Under the pieces are notes generated by a model that was not told the DNA's origin, made no database searches, and was given only the letters and a program-made list of their open reading frames with translations. A program made the translations under genes and the position numbers. Below are positions 1-8,898 of a stretch of DNA of 55,018 nt, piece by piece. The stretch covers positions 1 to 55,018 of the forward strand of contig NZ_QWFA01000009.1 in NCBI RefSeq assembly GCF_003501885.1, in the 5' to 3' direction. Position 1 is the first letter of the stretch. Every line of letters begins with the position of its first letter. The DNA is from Streptomyces globisporus. Lineage in GTDB: Bacteria; Actinomycetota; Actinomycetes; Streptomycetales; Streptomycetaceae.

Positions 1-1158
1 CCCCCCGCCCAGCCCGGACAGCCCGCTCAGCCGGTCGCGGGCGACGCCACCGGCTGGTCGATGGACGAGCGCCTCTACAACCAGATCTGGGGCATGTTCG
101 AGGACCTGGCCCGCGCCGTCGCCGCCTACCGCAGCGCCGTCGACTTCGCCGAGTCCCGGATGGACCAGGAGCTCGACCGTGCCCTGTCCGACCCGCGCCA
201 CCGGATCGGCGGTGCGGGCGACCGCGCCCGCGAGGCGGCCCGTGCCAAGCGCGACGAGCTGGCGTCCCGGGCCCGAGAGGCCCTCGACCGCGATCTGGCC
301 CAGCTGGCCGCCGAGGCCGCCGTCGTCGAGCCCGCGCTCCCGGCGGCGTACGCGGGCTGGGGCAACCCCGTCTGGCACGCCCACCGGATCCCCATGGAGA
401 TACCGATGGCCCTGCGCATCGGCGATCTCCATCTGCCCGAGCGAACCGACCTGCGCATCCCGCTGCTCGTCCGGCTGCCGCTGGAGCGCGGGATGTGGGT
501 GGACAGCGGGCGGACGGCGTCCGAGGCGGCCGCCCTGATGGACACGGACCGGCTGCGCCGGCTGGCCATGGAGACCGCGGTCGCGCACGCGGCGCGGCTG
601 CTCGCGGTCTATCCGCCCGGAGAGTTCGCGGTACACGTCATCGATCCGGCGGGTTCGGCGGCCGGTCCGCTGGCACCGCTGGTCGAGGCGGGCGTCCTCG
701 CCGGACCGCCCGCCGCCGGACCCGGGGGAGTGGCCTCGGTCCTCGCCCACCTCACCCGGCGGGTGGACCTCGTGCAGATGGCGGTGCGGGCCCGGGCGGC
801 CGACTCGCTCCCGCCCGACCTGGACACCGGCGAACAGCTCCTGGTGGTCAACGACTTCCCGCACGGCTTCGACGACCGGGCCGTCACCCAGCTCCGTTAC
901 CTCGCCGACGAGGGCCCCGCGGTCGGGGTGCACCTCCTGATGGTCGCGGACCGGGAGGAGGCCAGTGCGTACGGGCCGGTCCTCGATCCGCTGTGGCGTT
1001 CGCTGCTGCGGATCACCCCGGTCGCCGACAGCCACCTTGCCGACCCCTGGGTCGGGCACGCCTGGACGTACGAGCCGCTGACGATTCCGCCGGGCAGCCA
1101 GGTCCTGGAGCAGGTGCTCACGGCGGTGGCAGCGGCCCGCAGAGCCGCCGGCCGCTGA
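1..1158 (+). CDS. TerD-family / degenerate FtsK-like protein, C-terminal part (5' end outside window)
   Basis: The frame is open from base 1 and begins with a Pro/Gln/Ala-rich linker (PPAQPGQPAQP), so the ATG at 61 is probably internal and the gene continues upstream. The visible part has an alanine/arginine-rich helical stretch (about residues 20-115 of this piece), then an FtsK/SpoIIIE-like fold with the motif LRIPLLVRLPLERGMWVDSG, a VHVIDPAG strand and a LLVVNDFPHGF strand resembling Walker B. No Walker A (GxxxxGKS) is present, so ATPase activity is unlikely. In Streptomyces such modules are often fused behind an N-terminal TerD domain, which would lie outside this window; that fusion is inferred from memory. 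It sits directly upstream of the TerC gene, consistent with a tellurite-resistance-type membrane-stress gene set. Function unknown. Confidence 0.6.
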   Translation, partial: PPAQPGQPAQPVAGDATGWSMDERLYNQIWGMFEDLARAVAAYRSAVDFAESRMDQELDRALSDPRHRIGGAGDRAREAARAKRDELASRAREALDRDLAQLAAEAAVVEPALPAAYAGWGNPVWHAHRIPMEIPMALRIGDLHLPERTDLRIPLLVRLPLERGMWVDSGRTASEAAALMDTDRLRRLAMETAVAHAARLLAVYPPGEFAVHVIDPAGSAAGPLAPLVEAGVLAGPPAAGPGGVASVLAHLTRRVDLVQMAVRARAADSLPPDLDTGEQLLVVNDFPHGFDDRAVTQLRYLADEGPAVGVHLLMVADREEASAYGPVLDPLWRSLLRITPVADSHLADPWVGHAWTYEPLTIPPGSQVLEQVLTAVAAARRAAGR

Positions 1159-1246
1159 CAGAGCGTAAGTCTCTGACCTGCGGATTTGACGACTTCTTTA
1201 CCCTTTTCTTTACCTACCCTTGGTGATGCCTGTACTGTTCGGGGAA

Positions 1247-1396
1247 CGGAGGGGAGTACTCCTTACGCGACGTGCCCGTCAATACGGACCGCAATCGGTC
1301 CCGGGGCGTCGGTCCAGGCGCGCACCACGTGCAGGGATGGAAGAGACCTCCGGCAGCGACGACGCTGATTCAGTAGCCGTAGCGAACTGCCGGAGG
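1247..1396 (+). ncRNA. yybP-ykoY (Mn2+) riboswitch with SD-sequestering expression platform, upstream of terC
   Basis: The leader has the conserved yybP-ykoY elements. A P1 stem CGGAGG (1247-1252) pairs with CCTCCG (1347-1352), the 5' conserved loop GGGGAGTA is at 1251-1258 and the 3' conserved GAGACC is at 1343-1348. Downstream, CCTCCGGCAG (1347-1356), which contains the 3' strand of P1, is perfectly complementary to CTGCCGGAGG (1387-1396), which contains the terC Shine-Dalgarno GGAGG (1392-1396). The two pairings are mutually exclusive, so ligand binding that stabilises P1 should free the ribosome site and turn translation on. The class is known to sense Mn2+ and commonly precedes TerC-family genes. 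A TTGAC at 1186-1190 could be the -35, but the -10 is unclear. Confidence 0.85.
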
Positions 1397-1400
1397 CGCA

Positions 1401-2435
1401 GTGGACGTTTCATGGACCGTATGGGCCCTGACCATCGTTGGTCTGTCGGCCCTCATCGCCGTCGACTTCTTCATCGGGCGCAAGCCCCATGACGTGTCGA
1501 CCAAGGAAGCCGGGATCTGGACAGTCGTCTGGATCGCCCTGGCCATCCTCTTCGGACTCGGCCTCATGGTCGCCGGCGAGAGCCAGGCCTCCGGCGAGTT
1601 CTTCGCCGGATTCATCACCGAGAAGTCGCTGAGCGTCGACAACCTCTTCGTCTTCGTCCTGATCATGGCGAAGTTCTCGGTGCCCTCGCACCTGCAGCAG
1701 CGCGTGCTGCTCATCGGTGTGCTCATCGCCCTGGTGCTCCGCGCGATCTTCATCGCCGCCGGCGCCGCCGTGATCGCGAACTTCTCCTGGGTGTTCTACA
1801 TCTTCGGCGCGTTCCTGATCTACACCGCCTGGAAGCTCATCCAGGAGGCCCGGGCCGGCGAGGAGGAAGAGGAGTTCGAGGAGAACCGTCTCCTCAAGAA
1901 GATCGAGCAGCGCTTCGGCGTCGCCGACCAGTACCACGGCACGAAGCTCTTCATCCAGAAGAACGGCAAGCGCATCCTGACCCCGCTGATGGTGGTCATG
2001 CTCGCCATCGGTATGACCGACGTGCTGTTCGCGCTGGACTCGATCCCGGCGATCTTCGGCCTGACCCAGGACCCGTACATCGTCTTCACGGCCAACGCGT
2101 TCGCGCTGATGGGCCTGCGCCAGCTGTACTTCCTCATCGGCGGTCTGCTGAAGAAGCTGGTCCACCTCAGCTACGGCCTGTCGGTGATCCTCGGCTTCAT
2201 CGGCGTCAAGCTGGTGCTGCACGCCCTGCACGAGAACGGCGTGCACACGCCCGAGATCACCATCCCGTTCTCGCTCTCCGTCATCTGCGGCGTCCTGGTG
2301 ATCACCACGATCACCAGTCTCATCGCCAGCAAGAAGCAGGCGGCGGCCGAGGCGGAGGAGGCCGCGAAGGCGGAGGTGGCCGCGAAGGCCGAGACCGCCG
2401 GCCCGGCCGACGAGGAGAGCAAGACCCTCAGCTAG
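1401..2435 (+). CDS. TerC-family integral membrane protein (probable metal-ion exporter)
   Basis: A 344-residue protein with about eight or nine hydrophobic segments. It carries the TerC-family acidic membrane motifs: D21 in segment 1, EKSLSVDN near 74-81 and DVLFALDSIPA at 207-217. A charged cytoplasmic loop (EEEEEFEEN, about 154-162) splits the two halves and the C-terminus is an Ala/Glu/Lys tail. TerC proteins of this class export Mn2+ or protect secreted metalloenzyme loading; tellurite resistance is the historical name. The GTG start is fixed by the SD GGAGG four bases upstream. The gene follows a Mn2+-type riboswitch and is followed by a strong hairpin terminator. It stands alone as a single-gene unit. 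Confidence 0.93.
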   Translation: MDVSWTVWALTIVGLSALIAVDFFIGRKPHDVSTKEAGIWTVVWIALAILFGLGLMVAGESQASGEFFAGFITEKSLSVDNLFVFVLIMAKFSVPSHLQQRVLLIGVLIALVLRAIFIAAGAAVIANFSWVFYIFGAFLIYTAWKLIQEARAGEEEEEFEENRLLKKIEQRFGVADQYHGTKLFIQKNGKRILTPLMVVMLAIGMTDVLFALDSIPAIFGLTQDPYIVFTANAFALMGLRQLYFLIGGLLKKLVHLSYGLSVILGFIGVKLVLHALHENGVHTPEITIPFSLSVICGVLVITTITSLIASKKQAAAEAEEAAKAEVAAKAETAGPADEESKTLS

Positions 2436-2476
2436 CTGACCCGGTGCCGCCCCGGGCGGCACCGGGACACACCGGC

Positions 2477-2520
2477 AGCGGCCGGGGTGGAAACGGCGGA
2501 AGCCGTCCACCCCGGCCGCT
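2477..2520 (+). terminator. terC terminator
   Basis: A 15-bp perfect stem (2477-2491 with 2506-2520) with a loop that itself contains CGGC/GCCG, followed by TTCG. A smaller 11-bp hairpin (2441-2451 with 2455-2465) precedes it directly after the terC stop. The tandem hairpins separate terC from the convergent metallo-beta-lactamase gene. No U-tract, as is usual in Streptomyces. Confidence 0.7.
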
Positions 2521-2587
2521 TTCGCGTGCGTCCCGTGGAAGGCGCTACGCGGGAGGTGCGGGTGCGTCGCAGGTGGGGGCGTGCGGG

Positions 2588-3244
2588 CTACCAGCCGCGG
2601 GCGCGCCACTCGGGCAGCTGGGGGCGCTCGGCGCCCAGCGTCGTGTCGTGCCCGTGGCCCGGGTAGACCCACGTCTCGTCGGGCAGCCGGTCGAACAGCT
2701 TCGTCTCGACGTCGTTCAGCAGGCTCGCGAACGCCTCGGGGTCCTGGTGCGTGTTCCCGACCCCGCCGGGGAAGAGGCAGTCCCCGGTGAACAGATGCGG
2801 GGCGCCGTGCGGGTCGTCGTAGACCAGGGCGATGGAGCCCGGGGTGTGGCCGACCAGATGGCGGGCGGTCAGCTCGACCCGGCCGACGGTGATCGTGTCG
2901 CCGTCCTCGACCAGGACGTCGGTCGGCACCGGGATGCCCTCGGCGTCGTAGCGGCCCGCGAACGTCCGGGCGCCCGTCGCCCCGACCACCTGCGCCAGTG
3001 CCTGCCAGTGGTCCCCGTGCTGGTGAGTGGTGACGACGGAGGCGATCCCGTCGTCACCGATCAGCGCGAGCAGGGTCTCCGGCTCGGCGGCCGCGTCGAT
3101 CAGCAGCTGCTCGCCGGTGGCCCGGCAGCGCAGCAGATACGCGTTGTTGTTCATCGCGCCGACGGCGACCTTGGAGATCATCAGGTCCGTCAGTTCGTGC
3201 ACGCTCGCCGGTCCGCCGACCTTCACCGCTCCGCTGTACGTCAT
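2588..3244 (-). CDS. MBL-fold metallohydrolase (glyoxalase II-like)
   Basis: A 218-residue metallo-beta-lactamase-fold protein. It has the metal-binding signature THQHGDHW at about 73-80, HTPGSIAL, TGDCLF and a final GHGHDT, the set expected for a binuclear zinc hydrolase of the hydroxyacylglutathione-hydrolase type. Streptomyces use mycothiol, so the natural thioester could be a mycothiol adduct; that is inference. It lies 10 bp downstream of a mycothiol-dependent isomerase-like gene on the same strand, so the two are probably co-transcribed as a small thiol-detoxification unit next to uvrA. Confidence 0.88.
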   Translation of the reverse strand: MTYSGAVKVGGPASVHELTDLMISKVAVGAMNNNAYLLRCRATGEQLLIDAAAEPETLLALIGDDGIASVVTTHQHGDHWQALAQVVGATGARTFAGRYDAEGIPVPTDVLVEDGDTITVGRVELTARHLVGHTPGSIALVYDDPHGAPHLFTGDCLFPGGVGNTHQDPEAFASLLNDVETKLFDRLPDETWVYPGHGHDTTLGAERPQLPEWRARGW

Positions 3245-3254
3245 GCGGCTCAGC

Positions 3255-3944
3255 CTATAGCGGGGGCAGCGTGGGCAACGGGCCTCCGGCCACGGTCAGG
3301 GCGGAGCCGTCACGGCGCCCGCAGAGCCAGCCCAGCAGCTCCACGGCGGGCCCCTGCACCGTCACCAGATCGCCCGGCGGGCCGCCGCCGGTGCTCCAGG
3401 TGCGGCCGTCGAGGTCGGTCAGCCCGGTGGCGGGCACGGCCTCGTTGCCCAGGAAGCGATCGGCGAGAAAGGCGATCTCCCGCTCCACGAACTCGGCGGG
3501 CAGGTCCTCCAGCTCGTAGCCGATGTCCAGGTCGACGTGGTGCAGCTCCACCTCGACCCAGCGCCGGAAGGGGACCCGGGCCGCCGAGTCCGTCACCCCG
3601 TTGCGCAGGGCGACCGTACGGGACCAGTCGGCCGGTTCGGCGGAGACCGCCTGGAGGGCGTCCGCGGTCTCCCGCAGGTCGGCCAGCTGGTCGGCGACCG
3701 GGCGGGGGGCGCCGTCGGCGATGTCGGCGTCGCGGGTTTCGCTGCTCGCGTACATCGGGAGGCCCCGGAGAACATTTCCGATCGCGTCGGCGTTACGTGA
3801 CAGGTGGGTCAGGACATGGCCCCGACTCCATCCGGGCAGCCGTGACGGCTCGGCGACAGCGGCGTTGTCCAGTTTGCCGACTGCGTCGAGCAGCCGTTCG
3901 GTCGCTTCGCGTACAGCTCCCAGGTCGTGCGCATGATCAATCAT
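3255..3944 (-). CDS. maleylpyruvate isomerase family mycothiol-dependent enzyme
   Basis: A 229-residue DinB-like four-helix protein of the mycothiol-dependent maleylpyruvate isomerase (MDMPI) superfamily. It begins [19 protein letters not shown] and has the typical [12 protein letters not shown] motif (H43, H47) and ELHHVDLD (H135, H136), which supply the metal ligands. The start at 3944 is chosen because family members begin here and a -10 (TAGGCT on the minus strand, 3952-3957) ends exactly 7 nt upstream. The mRNA should therefore be leaderless. A longer in-frame upstream extension would run through the uvrA promoter and is rejected. It is co-directional with the downstream MBL gene and divergent from uvrA. 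The substrate cannot be told. Confidence 0.85.
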   Translation of the reverse strand: MIDHAHDLGAVREATERLLDAVGKLDNAAVAEPSRLPGWSRGHVLTHLSRNADAIGNVLRGLPMYASSETRDADIADGAPRPVADQLADLRETADALQAVSAEPADWSRTVALRNGVTDSAARVPFRRWVEVELHHVDLDIGYELEDLPAEFVEREIAFLADRFLGNEAVPATGLTDLDGRTWSTGGGPPGDLVTVQGPAVELLGWLCGRRDGSALTVAGGPLPTLPPL

Positions 3945-3951
3945 GCGGCCG

Positions 3952-3980
3952 AGCCTAGCCCTGCCACTCATTCGGGTGAA
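3952..3980 (-). promoter_or_regulatory. leaderless promoter of the MDMPI-MBL unit
   Basis: On the minus strand TTCACC (3975-3980), a 17-bp spacer and TAGGCT (3952-3957), ending 7 nt before the ATG at 3944. This resembles a HrdB-type promoter giving a leaderless transcript. Confidence 0.5.
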
Positions 3981-4039
3981 GGAGGGGAAGGGCGGCCGTA
4001 AATCGAATGTGCGTGCTATACGCTCGGAGTCGAAAGCCT

Positions 4040-4069
4040 CTGACACCGCTGTGGCGCCCCCCATACCCT
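4040..4069 (+). promoter_or_regulatory. candidate uvrA promoter
   Basis: CTGACA (4040-4045), an 18-bp spacer and TACCCT (4064-4069) match the HrdB-type consensus. A degenerate LexA-like sequence, TCGAAT-N4-GTGCTA, lies at 4003-4018 (9 of 12 positions of TCGAAC-N4-GTTCGA). It is too weak to call as an SOS box. Confidence 0.45.
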
Positions 4070-4119
4070 GGGAGAGGGGCTCAGTTCCCCCGCTTCTCTC
4101 TAGAAAGGTGCGGACCGGC

Positions 4120-7100
4120 GTGGCCGACCGTCTCATCGTCCGTGGCGCGCGCGAGCACAACCTGAAGAACGTCTCGCTCGACCTGCCCCGCGACTCCCTC
4201 ATCGTCTTCACCGGGCTCTCCGGGTCGGGCAAGTCGTCCCTCGCGTTCGACACGATCTTCGCCGAGGGGCAGCGCCGCTACGTGGAGTCCCTCTCCTCGT
4301 ACGCCCGGCAGTTCCTCGGCCAGATGGATAAGCCGGACGTCGACTTCATCGAAGGTCTGTCCCCGGCCGTCTCCATCGACCAGAAGTCGACCTCGCGCAA
4401 CCCGCGCTCGACGGTCGGCACCATCACCGAGGTCTACGACTACCTCCGGCTGCTCTTCGCCAGGATCGGCAAGCCGCACTGCCCCGAGTGCCACCGGCCC
4501 ATCTCCCGCCAGTCGCCGCAGGCCATCGTCGACAAGGTCCTGGGTCTGCCCGAGGGCAGCCGCTTCCAGGTCCTCTCGCCGCTGGTGCGCGAGCGCAAGG
4601 GCGAGTTCGTCGACCTCTTCGCCGACCTCCAGACCAAGGGCTACAGCCGCGCCCGGGTCGACGGCGAGACCATCCAGCTCGCCGAGCCGCCCACGCTCAA
4701 GAAGCAGGAGAAGCACACCATCGAGGTGGTCGTCGACCGCCTCACCGTCAAGGACAGCGCCAAGCGCCGGCTGACCGACTCGGTCGAGACCGCGCTCGGC
4801 CTCTCCGGCGGCATGGTCGTGCTTGACTTCGTCGACCTCCCCGAGGACGACCCCGAGCGCGAGCGGATGTATTCCGAGCACCTCTACTGCCCGTACGACG
4901 ACCTCTCCTTCGAGGAGCTGGAGCCGCGCTCCTTCTCCTTCAACTCACCCTTCGGCGCCTGCCCCGACTGCACCGGCATCGGCACGCGCATGGAGGTCGA
5001 CCCGGAGCTGATCGTCCCGGACGAGGAGAAGTCCCTGGACGAGGGAGCCATCCACCCCTGGTCCCACGGCCACACCAAGGAGTACTTCGGCCGTCTGATC
5101 GGCGCGCTCTCCGAGGCCCTCGGCTTCCGTACGGACATCCCCTGGGCCGGGCTGCCGCAGCGGGCCAGGAAGGCCCTGCTCTTCGGCCACAAGATCCAGA
5201 CCGAGGTCCGCTACCGCAACCGTTACGGGCGCGAGCGCGCCTACACCACCCCCGCCTTCGAGGGCGCGGTGCAGTTCGTCAAGCGGCGCCACACCGAGGC
5301 CGAGAGCGACTCCAGCCGGGAGCGCTTCGAGGGCTACATGCGCGAGGTGCCCTGCCCGACCTGTGAGGGCACCCGGCTCAAGCCGATCGTCCTCGCGGTG
5401 ACGGTGATGGAGAAGTCCATCGCCGAGGTCGCCGCGATGTCGATCAGCGAGTGCGCCGAGTTCCTCGGCCGCCTCAAACTGAACGCCCGTGACAAGAAGA
5501 TCGCCGAGCGGGTGCTCAAGGAGGTCAATGAGCGGCTGAAGTTCCTCGTCGACGTCGGCCTCGACTATCTGTCGCTGAACCGCGCGGCCGGAACCCTGTC
5601 CGGTGGCGAGGCCCAGCGCATCCGGCTGGCCACCCAGATCGGCTCCGGCCTGGTCGGCGTGCTGTACGTCCTGGACGAGCCGTCCATCGGCCTGCACCAG
5701 CGCGACAACCACCGGCTCATCGAGACCCTGGTCCGGCTGCGCGACATGGGCAACACGCTCATCGTCGTCGAGCACGACGAGGACACCATCAAGGTCGCCG
5801 ACTGGGTCGTGGACATCGGCCCCGGCGCCGGTGAGCACGGCGGCAAGGTCGTCCACTCCGGCTCGCTCAAGGAGCTGCTGGGGAACAAGGCCTCGATCAC
5901 CGGCCAGTATCTGTCCGGCAAGCGGTCCATCCCGACCCCGGACATCCGCCGCCCGGTCGACCCGGCCCGCAGCCTCACCGTGCACGGCGCCCGGGAGAAC
6001 AACCTCCAGGACATCGACGTCTCCTTCCCGCTCGGCGTCCTCACCGCCGTCACCGGCGTCTCCGGGTCCGGGAAGTCGACCCTGGTCAACGACATCCTCT
6101 ACACCCACCTGGCCCGCGAGCTGAACGGTGCCAAGTCGGTGCCGGGCCGCCACACCCGGGTCGACGGGGACGAGCTGGTCGACAAGGTGGTCCACGTCGA
6201 CCAGTCGCCGATCGGCCGGACCCCCCGGTCCAACCCGGCGACGTACACCGGAGTCTTCGACCACGTCCGCAAGCTGTTCGCCGAGACGATGGAGGCGAAG
6301 GTGCGCGGCTATCTGCCGGGCCGCTTCTCCTTCAACGTCAAGGGCGGCCGCTGCGAGAACTGCTCCGGCGACGGCACCATCAAGATCGAGATGAACTTCC
6401 TTCCCGACGTGTACGTCCCGTGCGAGGTCTGCCACGGTGCGCGCTACAACCGGGAGACCCTGGAGGTCCACTACAAGGGCAAGTCCATCGCCGAGGTGCT
6501 GGACATGCCGATCGAGGAGGGCCTGGAGTTCTTCGAGGCCGTCCCGGCGATCGCCCGCCATCTGCGCACCCTCAACGACGTGGGCCTCGGCTATGTCCGG
6601 CTCGGCCAGTCCGCGCCGACCCTCTCCGGCGGTGAGGCGCAGCGCGTCAAGCTGGCGAGCGAGCTCCAGAAGCGCTCCACCGGCCGCACGGTCTACGTCC
6701 TGGACGAGCCGACCACCGGTCTGCACTTCGAGGACATCAGCAAGCTGATCACGGTGCTTTCGGGCCTGGTGGACAAGGGCAACTCGGTGATCGTCATCGA
6801 GCACAACCTCGATGTCATCAAGACCGCCGACTGGGTGGTCGACATGGGCCCCGAGGGCGGCAACGGCGGTGGACTGGTCGTCGCCGAGGGAACACCGGAG
6901 CAGGTCGCCTCGGTGCCCGCCAGCCACACCGGAAAGTTCCTCCAGGGCATCCTGGACGCGGACCGGATCGCCGAGGCCGCGGTGCCCTCGGGCGGGGCAC
7001 CCCGCAAGACGGCCGCCCGCAAGGCCGTCCCGGCGAAGAAGACGGCAGCCACAAAGAAGACGGCAGCCGCCAAGAAGGCCACGGCCACCAAGGCGAAGGC

Positions 7101-7161
7101 CACGGCGACCGGCACGAAGGCTGCCACCGCCAAGAAGACGACCCGGGCCCGCAAGGCCTGA
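4120..7161 (+). CDS. uvrA: excinuclease ABC subunit UvrA
   Basis: A 1013-residue duplicated ABC ATPase that recognises bulky DNA lesions with UvrB in nucleotide excision repair. Visible features are the first Walker [10 protein letters not shown] (about 32-40), zinc-finger CPEC in the first half, two LSGGEAQR signatures, a second Walker [10 protein letters not shown] (about 646-654), the CENC/CEVC zinc module, and DEPSIGLHQ and DEPTTGLHF Walker B/D-loops. The GTG at 4120 ([14 protein letters not shown]) is preferred over upstream in-frame codons because family members start here and a GAAAGG ribosome site lies upstream. The last roughly 50 residues are a Lys/Ala repeat tail ([15 protein letters not shown]), resembling histone H1-like tails and not part of the standard UvrA fold. 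A strong terminator follows. Confidence 0.97.
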   Translation: MADRLIVRGAREHNLKNVSLDLPRDSLIVFTGLSGSGKSSLAFDTIFAEGQRRYVESLSSYARQFLGQMDKPDVDFIEGLSPAVSIDQKSTSRNPRSTVGTITEVYDYLRLLFARIGKPHCPECHRPISRQSPQAIVDKVLGLPEGSRFQVLSPLVRERKGEFVDLFADLQTKGYSRARVDGETIQLAEPPTLKKQEKHTIEVVVDRLTVKDSAKRRLTDSVETALGLSGGMVVLDFVDLPEDDPERERMYSEHLYCPYDDLSFEELEPRSFSFNSPFGACPDCTGIGTRMEVDPELIVPDEEKSLDEGAIHPWSHGHTKEYFGRLIGALSEALGFRTDIPWAGLPQRARKALLFGHKIQTEVRYRNRYGRERAYTTPAFEGAVQFVKRRHTEAESDSSRERFEGYMREVPCPTCEGTRLKPIVLAVTVMEKSIAEVAAMSISECAEFLGRLKLNARDKKIAERVLKEVNERLKFLVDVGLDYLSLNRAAGTLSGGEAQRIRLATQIGSGLVGVLYVLDEPSIGLHQRDNHRLIETLVRLRDMGNTLIVVEHDEDTIKVADWVVDIGPGAGEHGGKVVHSGSLKELLGNKASITGQYLSGKRSIPTPDIRRPVDPARSLTVHGARENNLQDIDVSFPLGVLTAVTGVSGSGKSTLVNDILYTHLARELNGAKSVPGRHTRVDGDELVDKVVHVDQSPIGRTPRSNPATYTGVFDHVRKLFAETMEAKVRGYLPGRFSFNVKGGRCENCSGDGTIKIEMNFLPDVYVPCEVCHGARYNRETLEVHYKGKSIAEVLDMPIEEGLEFFEAVPAIARHLRTLNDVGLGYVRLGQSAPTLSGGEAQRVKLASELQKRSTGRTVYVLDEPTTGLHFEDISKLITVLSGLVDKGNSVIVIEHNLDVIKTADWVVDMGPEGGNGGGLVVAEGTPEQVASVPASHTGKFLQGILDADRIAEAAVPSGGAPRKTAARKAVPAKKTAATKKTAAAKKATATKAKATATGTKAATAKKTTRARKA

Positions 7162-7173
7162 GCCCCGGGCTCA

Positions 7174-7219
7174 CCGATGGCGGCGGCCCCCGCAGGACGA
7201 GGGGGGCCGCCGCCATCGG
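7174..7219 (+). terminator. uvrA terminator
   Basis: An 18-bp perfect stem (7174-7191 with 7202-7219) with a 10-nt loop, 12 bp after the uvrA stop codon. Confidence 0.8.
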
Positions 7220-7399
7220 CGTAAGCGGCCCCCCTCGTCCCGTCTCGACCGGCCCGCCCGCAAGGCTCCCGTTCCTCGCCGGTATCGTCGGTTCTGTCAC
7301 CGGCACACGCGGCCGCCATCGTTGCTCCGCGCCCTTCCGGCGACCCCGACCGAGGTGATCCACCGCGATCCGCCCCGAACGACACCCCGTGGAGTCCGC

Positions 7400-7828
7400 A
7401 TGCCCGGCCTGCCCGCCGCCCGCCGTACCGTGCTGAAGGGCGCCGCGCTCGCCGGTGCCGCCGGTCTGGGAGCGGCCGCCTGCTCGACCGAGTCCAAGCT
7501 CGGGCACGCCAAGAACCCCACGCCGACCGCCCCCGTCGCCCTCGGTGCGGCCTCCGAGGTGCCGGTCGGCGGCGCCAAGCTCTACCGGGAAGCGCGCCTC
7601 GTCGTGAGCTGCCCGGCCAAGGGCGAGTACAAGGCGTTCAGCGCCCAGTGCACCCACGGCGGCTGCGTCCTGACCAAGATCGAGGGCACCGAGGGCCACT
7701 GCCCCTGCCACGGCAGCCGCTTCGACACGACCACCGGCGAGGTCATCGAGGGCCCGGCCACCGTGCCGCTCCCCGCCGTCCCCCTCACCACCGAGGGCGG
7801 AAAGCTCGTCGCGGGCCCCGACGCCTGA
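7400..7828 (+). CDS. Rieske (2Fe-2S) protein, Tat-exported lipoprotein
   Basis: A 142-residue protein. The N-terminus carries a twin-arginine signal (ARRTVLKG), a hydrophobic Ala/Gly/Leu stretch and a cysteine in GAAACS that could be lipidated, followed by a short Pro/Thr linker. The mature part is a single Rieske domain with CTHGGC and CPCHGS, giving two Cys and two His ligands for a [2Fe-2S] cluster. Export of a pre-folded cluster protein by Tat fits. The SD GGAG is 6 nt upstream of the ATG. It is monocistronic and follows the uvrA terminator. The redox partner is not evident. Similar stand-alone Rieske lipoproteins are frequent in Streptomyces. Confidence 0.9.
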   Translation: MPGLPAARRTVLKGAALAGAAGLGAAACSTESKLGHAKNPTPTAPVALGAASEVPVGGAKLYREARLVVSCPAKGEYKAFSAQCTHGGCVLTKIEGTEGHCPCHGSRFDTTTGEVIEGPATVPLPAVPLTTEGGKLVAGPDA

Positions 7829-7890
7829 ACCACGAACTCCGGACGGCCGCCCGCCGGCTCACCGGCCCGGGGCGCCCACCGCCCGGCCCC

Positions 7891-8817
7891 TCACTCCCAG
7901 TCCCAGTCGATCCCGATCAGCCCCGGCCGTACGCCCTCCTCCACCAGGTGCACGGTCCGGTGCCGGCCGGTCAGTGTGAGGTCCCCGCGGGCCCCGCGCG
8001 CCGCCCCCGCCGACGCCTGGGCGAACCGGCGGCACCGCACCGGGAGCGCCGCCTCGTCGAAGCCGACCTGGAGCACGTACTGGCCGCCCCCGAAGGTGAA
8101 GCCGCGTACGTACTCGCCGCTCGCCCCACCCGTACCGTCGTCGAAGCCGTACCCGAAGAGATATGTCTCGCCGGACCGCAGCCGGGTGTCGAACAGCAGC
8201 TCCGCCACCAGCACCCCCGCCTCCCCGTCCCAGCGGACCCGGCCAGTCCGGCAGTTCTCCAGGGCCCGCACCGCGATCCGCGACGGGTCACAGCCGGGGT
8301 CGCCCCGGTGCACCGCGAGATAGCGGTCCACGCCGTCCCGGTGTGCGCGCACCACATGGCGGGAGGTGCGGCCCGCCAGCTCCCGGCGCGCCCCGATCCG
8401 TACCCGCTCCTGGTGGCCCACCGTGTGCAGCCCGCCGTCCACGGGTGACTCCATCGCCGCGAGGAGCCGCTCCACCGAGCCCGACGCCTCCATCAGCGAC
8501 CGGTACGACCGCCCCGCCGGGCGGTCGCCCTCGCCCGGGGCGTCGCCGTCGCGCAGCAGCCGCAGCAGCGAGCCGTCCGGCAGCGCGAGCACCTCCTCCA
8601 GCGCACGCACGGCCCGCAGCGACTCGGCCCGCCGAGGGCGGCGAACCCCCTGCTGCCAGTAACTGAGGCTGGTAACCCCCAGCTTGACGCCCCGGTGCGC
8701 CAGATGGTGCTGCACCCGCTGCAGCGGCAGCCCGCGCACCGACAGGGCCGTGCGCAACGCCAGATGGAACGGCCCGGTCCGCAGAACCTGCGCCAGTTCG
8801 GTCTCGGTCTGCCGCAT
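7891..8817 (-). CDS. XRE-like helix-turn-helix regulator with C-terminal unknown domain
   Basis: A 308-residue protein. Residues about 10-80 form a helix-turn-helix with an XRE flavour (LRTALSVRGLPLQRVQHHL ... SLSYWQQGVRRPRR). The rest, about 100-308, is a Gly/Val/Leu-rich beta domain (for example YLFGYGFDDGTGG) with no family I can name. It probably senses a ligand or envelope state, but this is unproven. The SD GGAGG is 7 nt upstream of the ATG. It diverges from a secreted cysteine protease gene, and the shared 228-bp intergenic region holds a GTGAACGTTCAC palindrome and two GTGCCGTTCACAC repeats, likely operators for this protein. Confidence 0.75.
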   Translation of the reverse strand: MRQTETELAQVLRTGPFHLALRTALSVRGLPLQRVQHHLAHRGVKLGVTSLSYWQQGVRRPRRAESLRAVRALEEVLALPDGSLLRLLRDGDAPGEGDRPAGRSYRSLMEASGSVERLLAAMESPVDGGLHTVGHQERVRIGARRELAGRTSRHVVRAHRDGVDRYLAVHRGDPGCDPSRIAVRALENCRTGRVRWDGEAGVLVAELLFDTRLRSGETYLFGYGFDDGTGGASGEYVRGFTFGGGQYVLQVGFDEAALPVRCRRFAQASAGAARGARGDLTLTGRHRTVHLVEEGVRPGLIGIDWDWE

Positions 8818-8830
8818 GGGCGGGCCTCCG

Positions 8831-8842
8831 GTGAACGTTCAC
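8831..8842. promoter_or_regulatory. 12-bp palindromic operator candidate
   Basis: The perfect palindrome GTGAACGTTCAC lies 14 bp upstream of the XRE-like regulator start, a position suited to autoregulation. Its half-site GTTCAC recurs in the two repeats at 8899 and 8919. Confidence 0.5.
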
Positions 8843-8898
8843 GTGGGGAGTGGCGACACCGGCCCCCGGGGGATGCGGGGGAGCAGGTGACCGGGGCG

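Noticed and set aside
4003..4018. LexA (SOS) box upstream of uvrA
   Set aside because: Only 9 of 12 consensus bases match TCGAAC-N4-GTTCGA, and the right arm is poor; not enough for a call.
4945..6927. 660-codon minus-strand frame inside uvrA
   Set aside because: Antisense shadow of uvrA; repetitive Val/Leu/Asp/Gly content and no domain.
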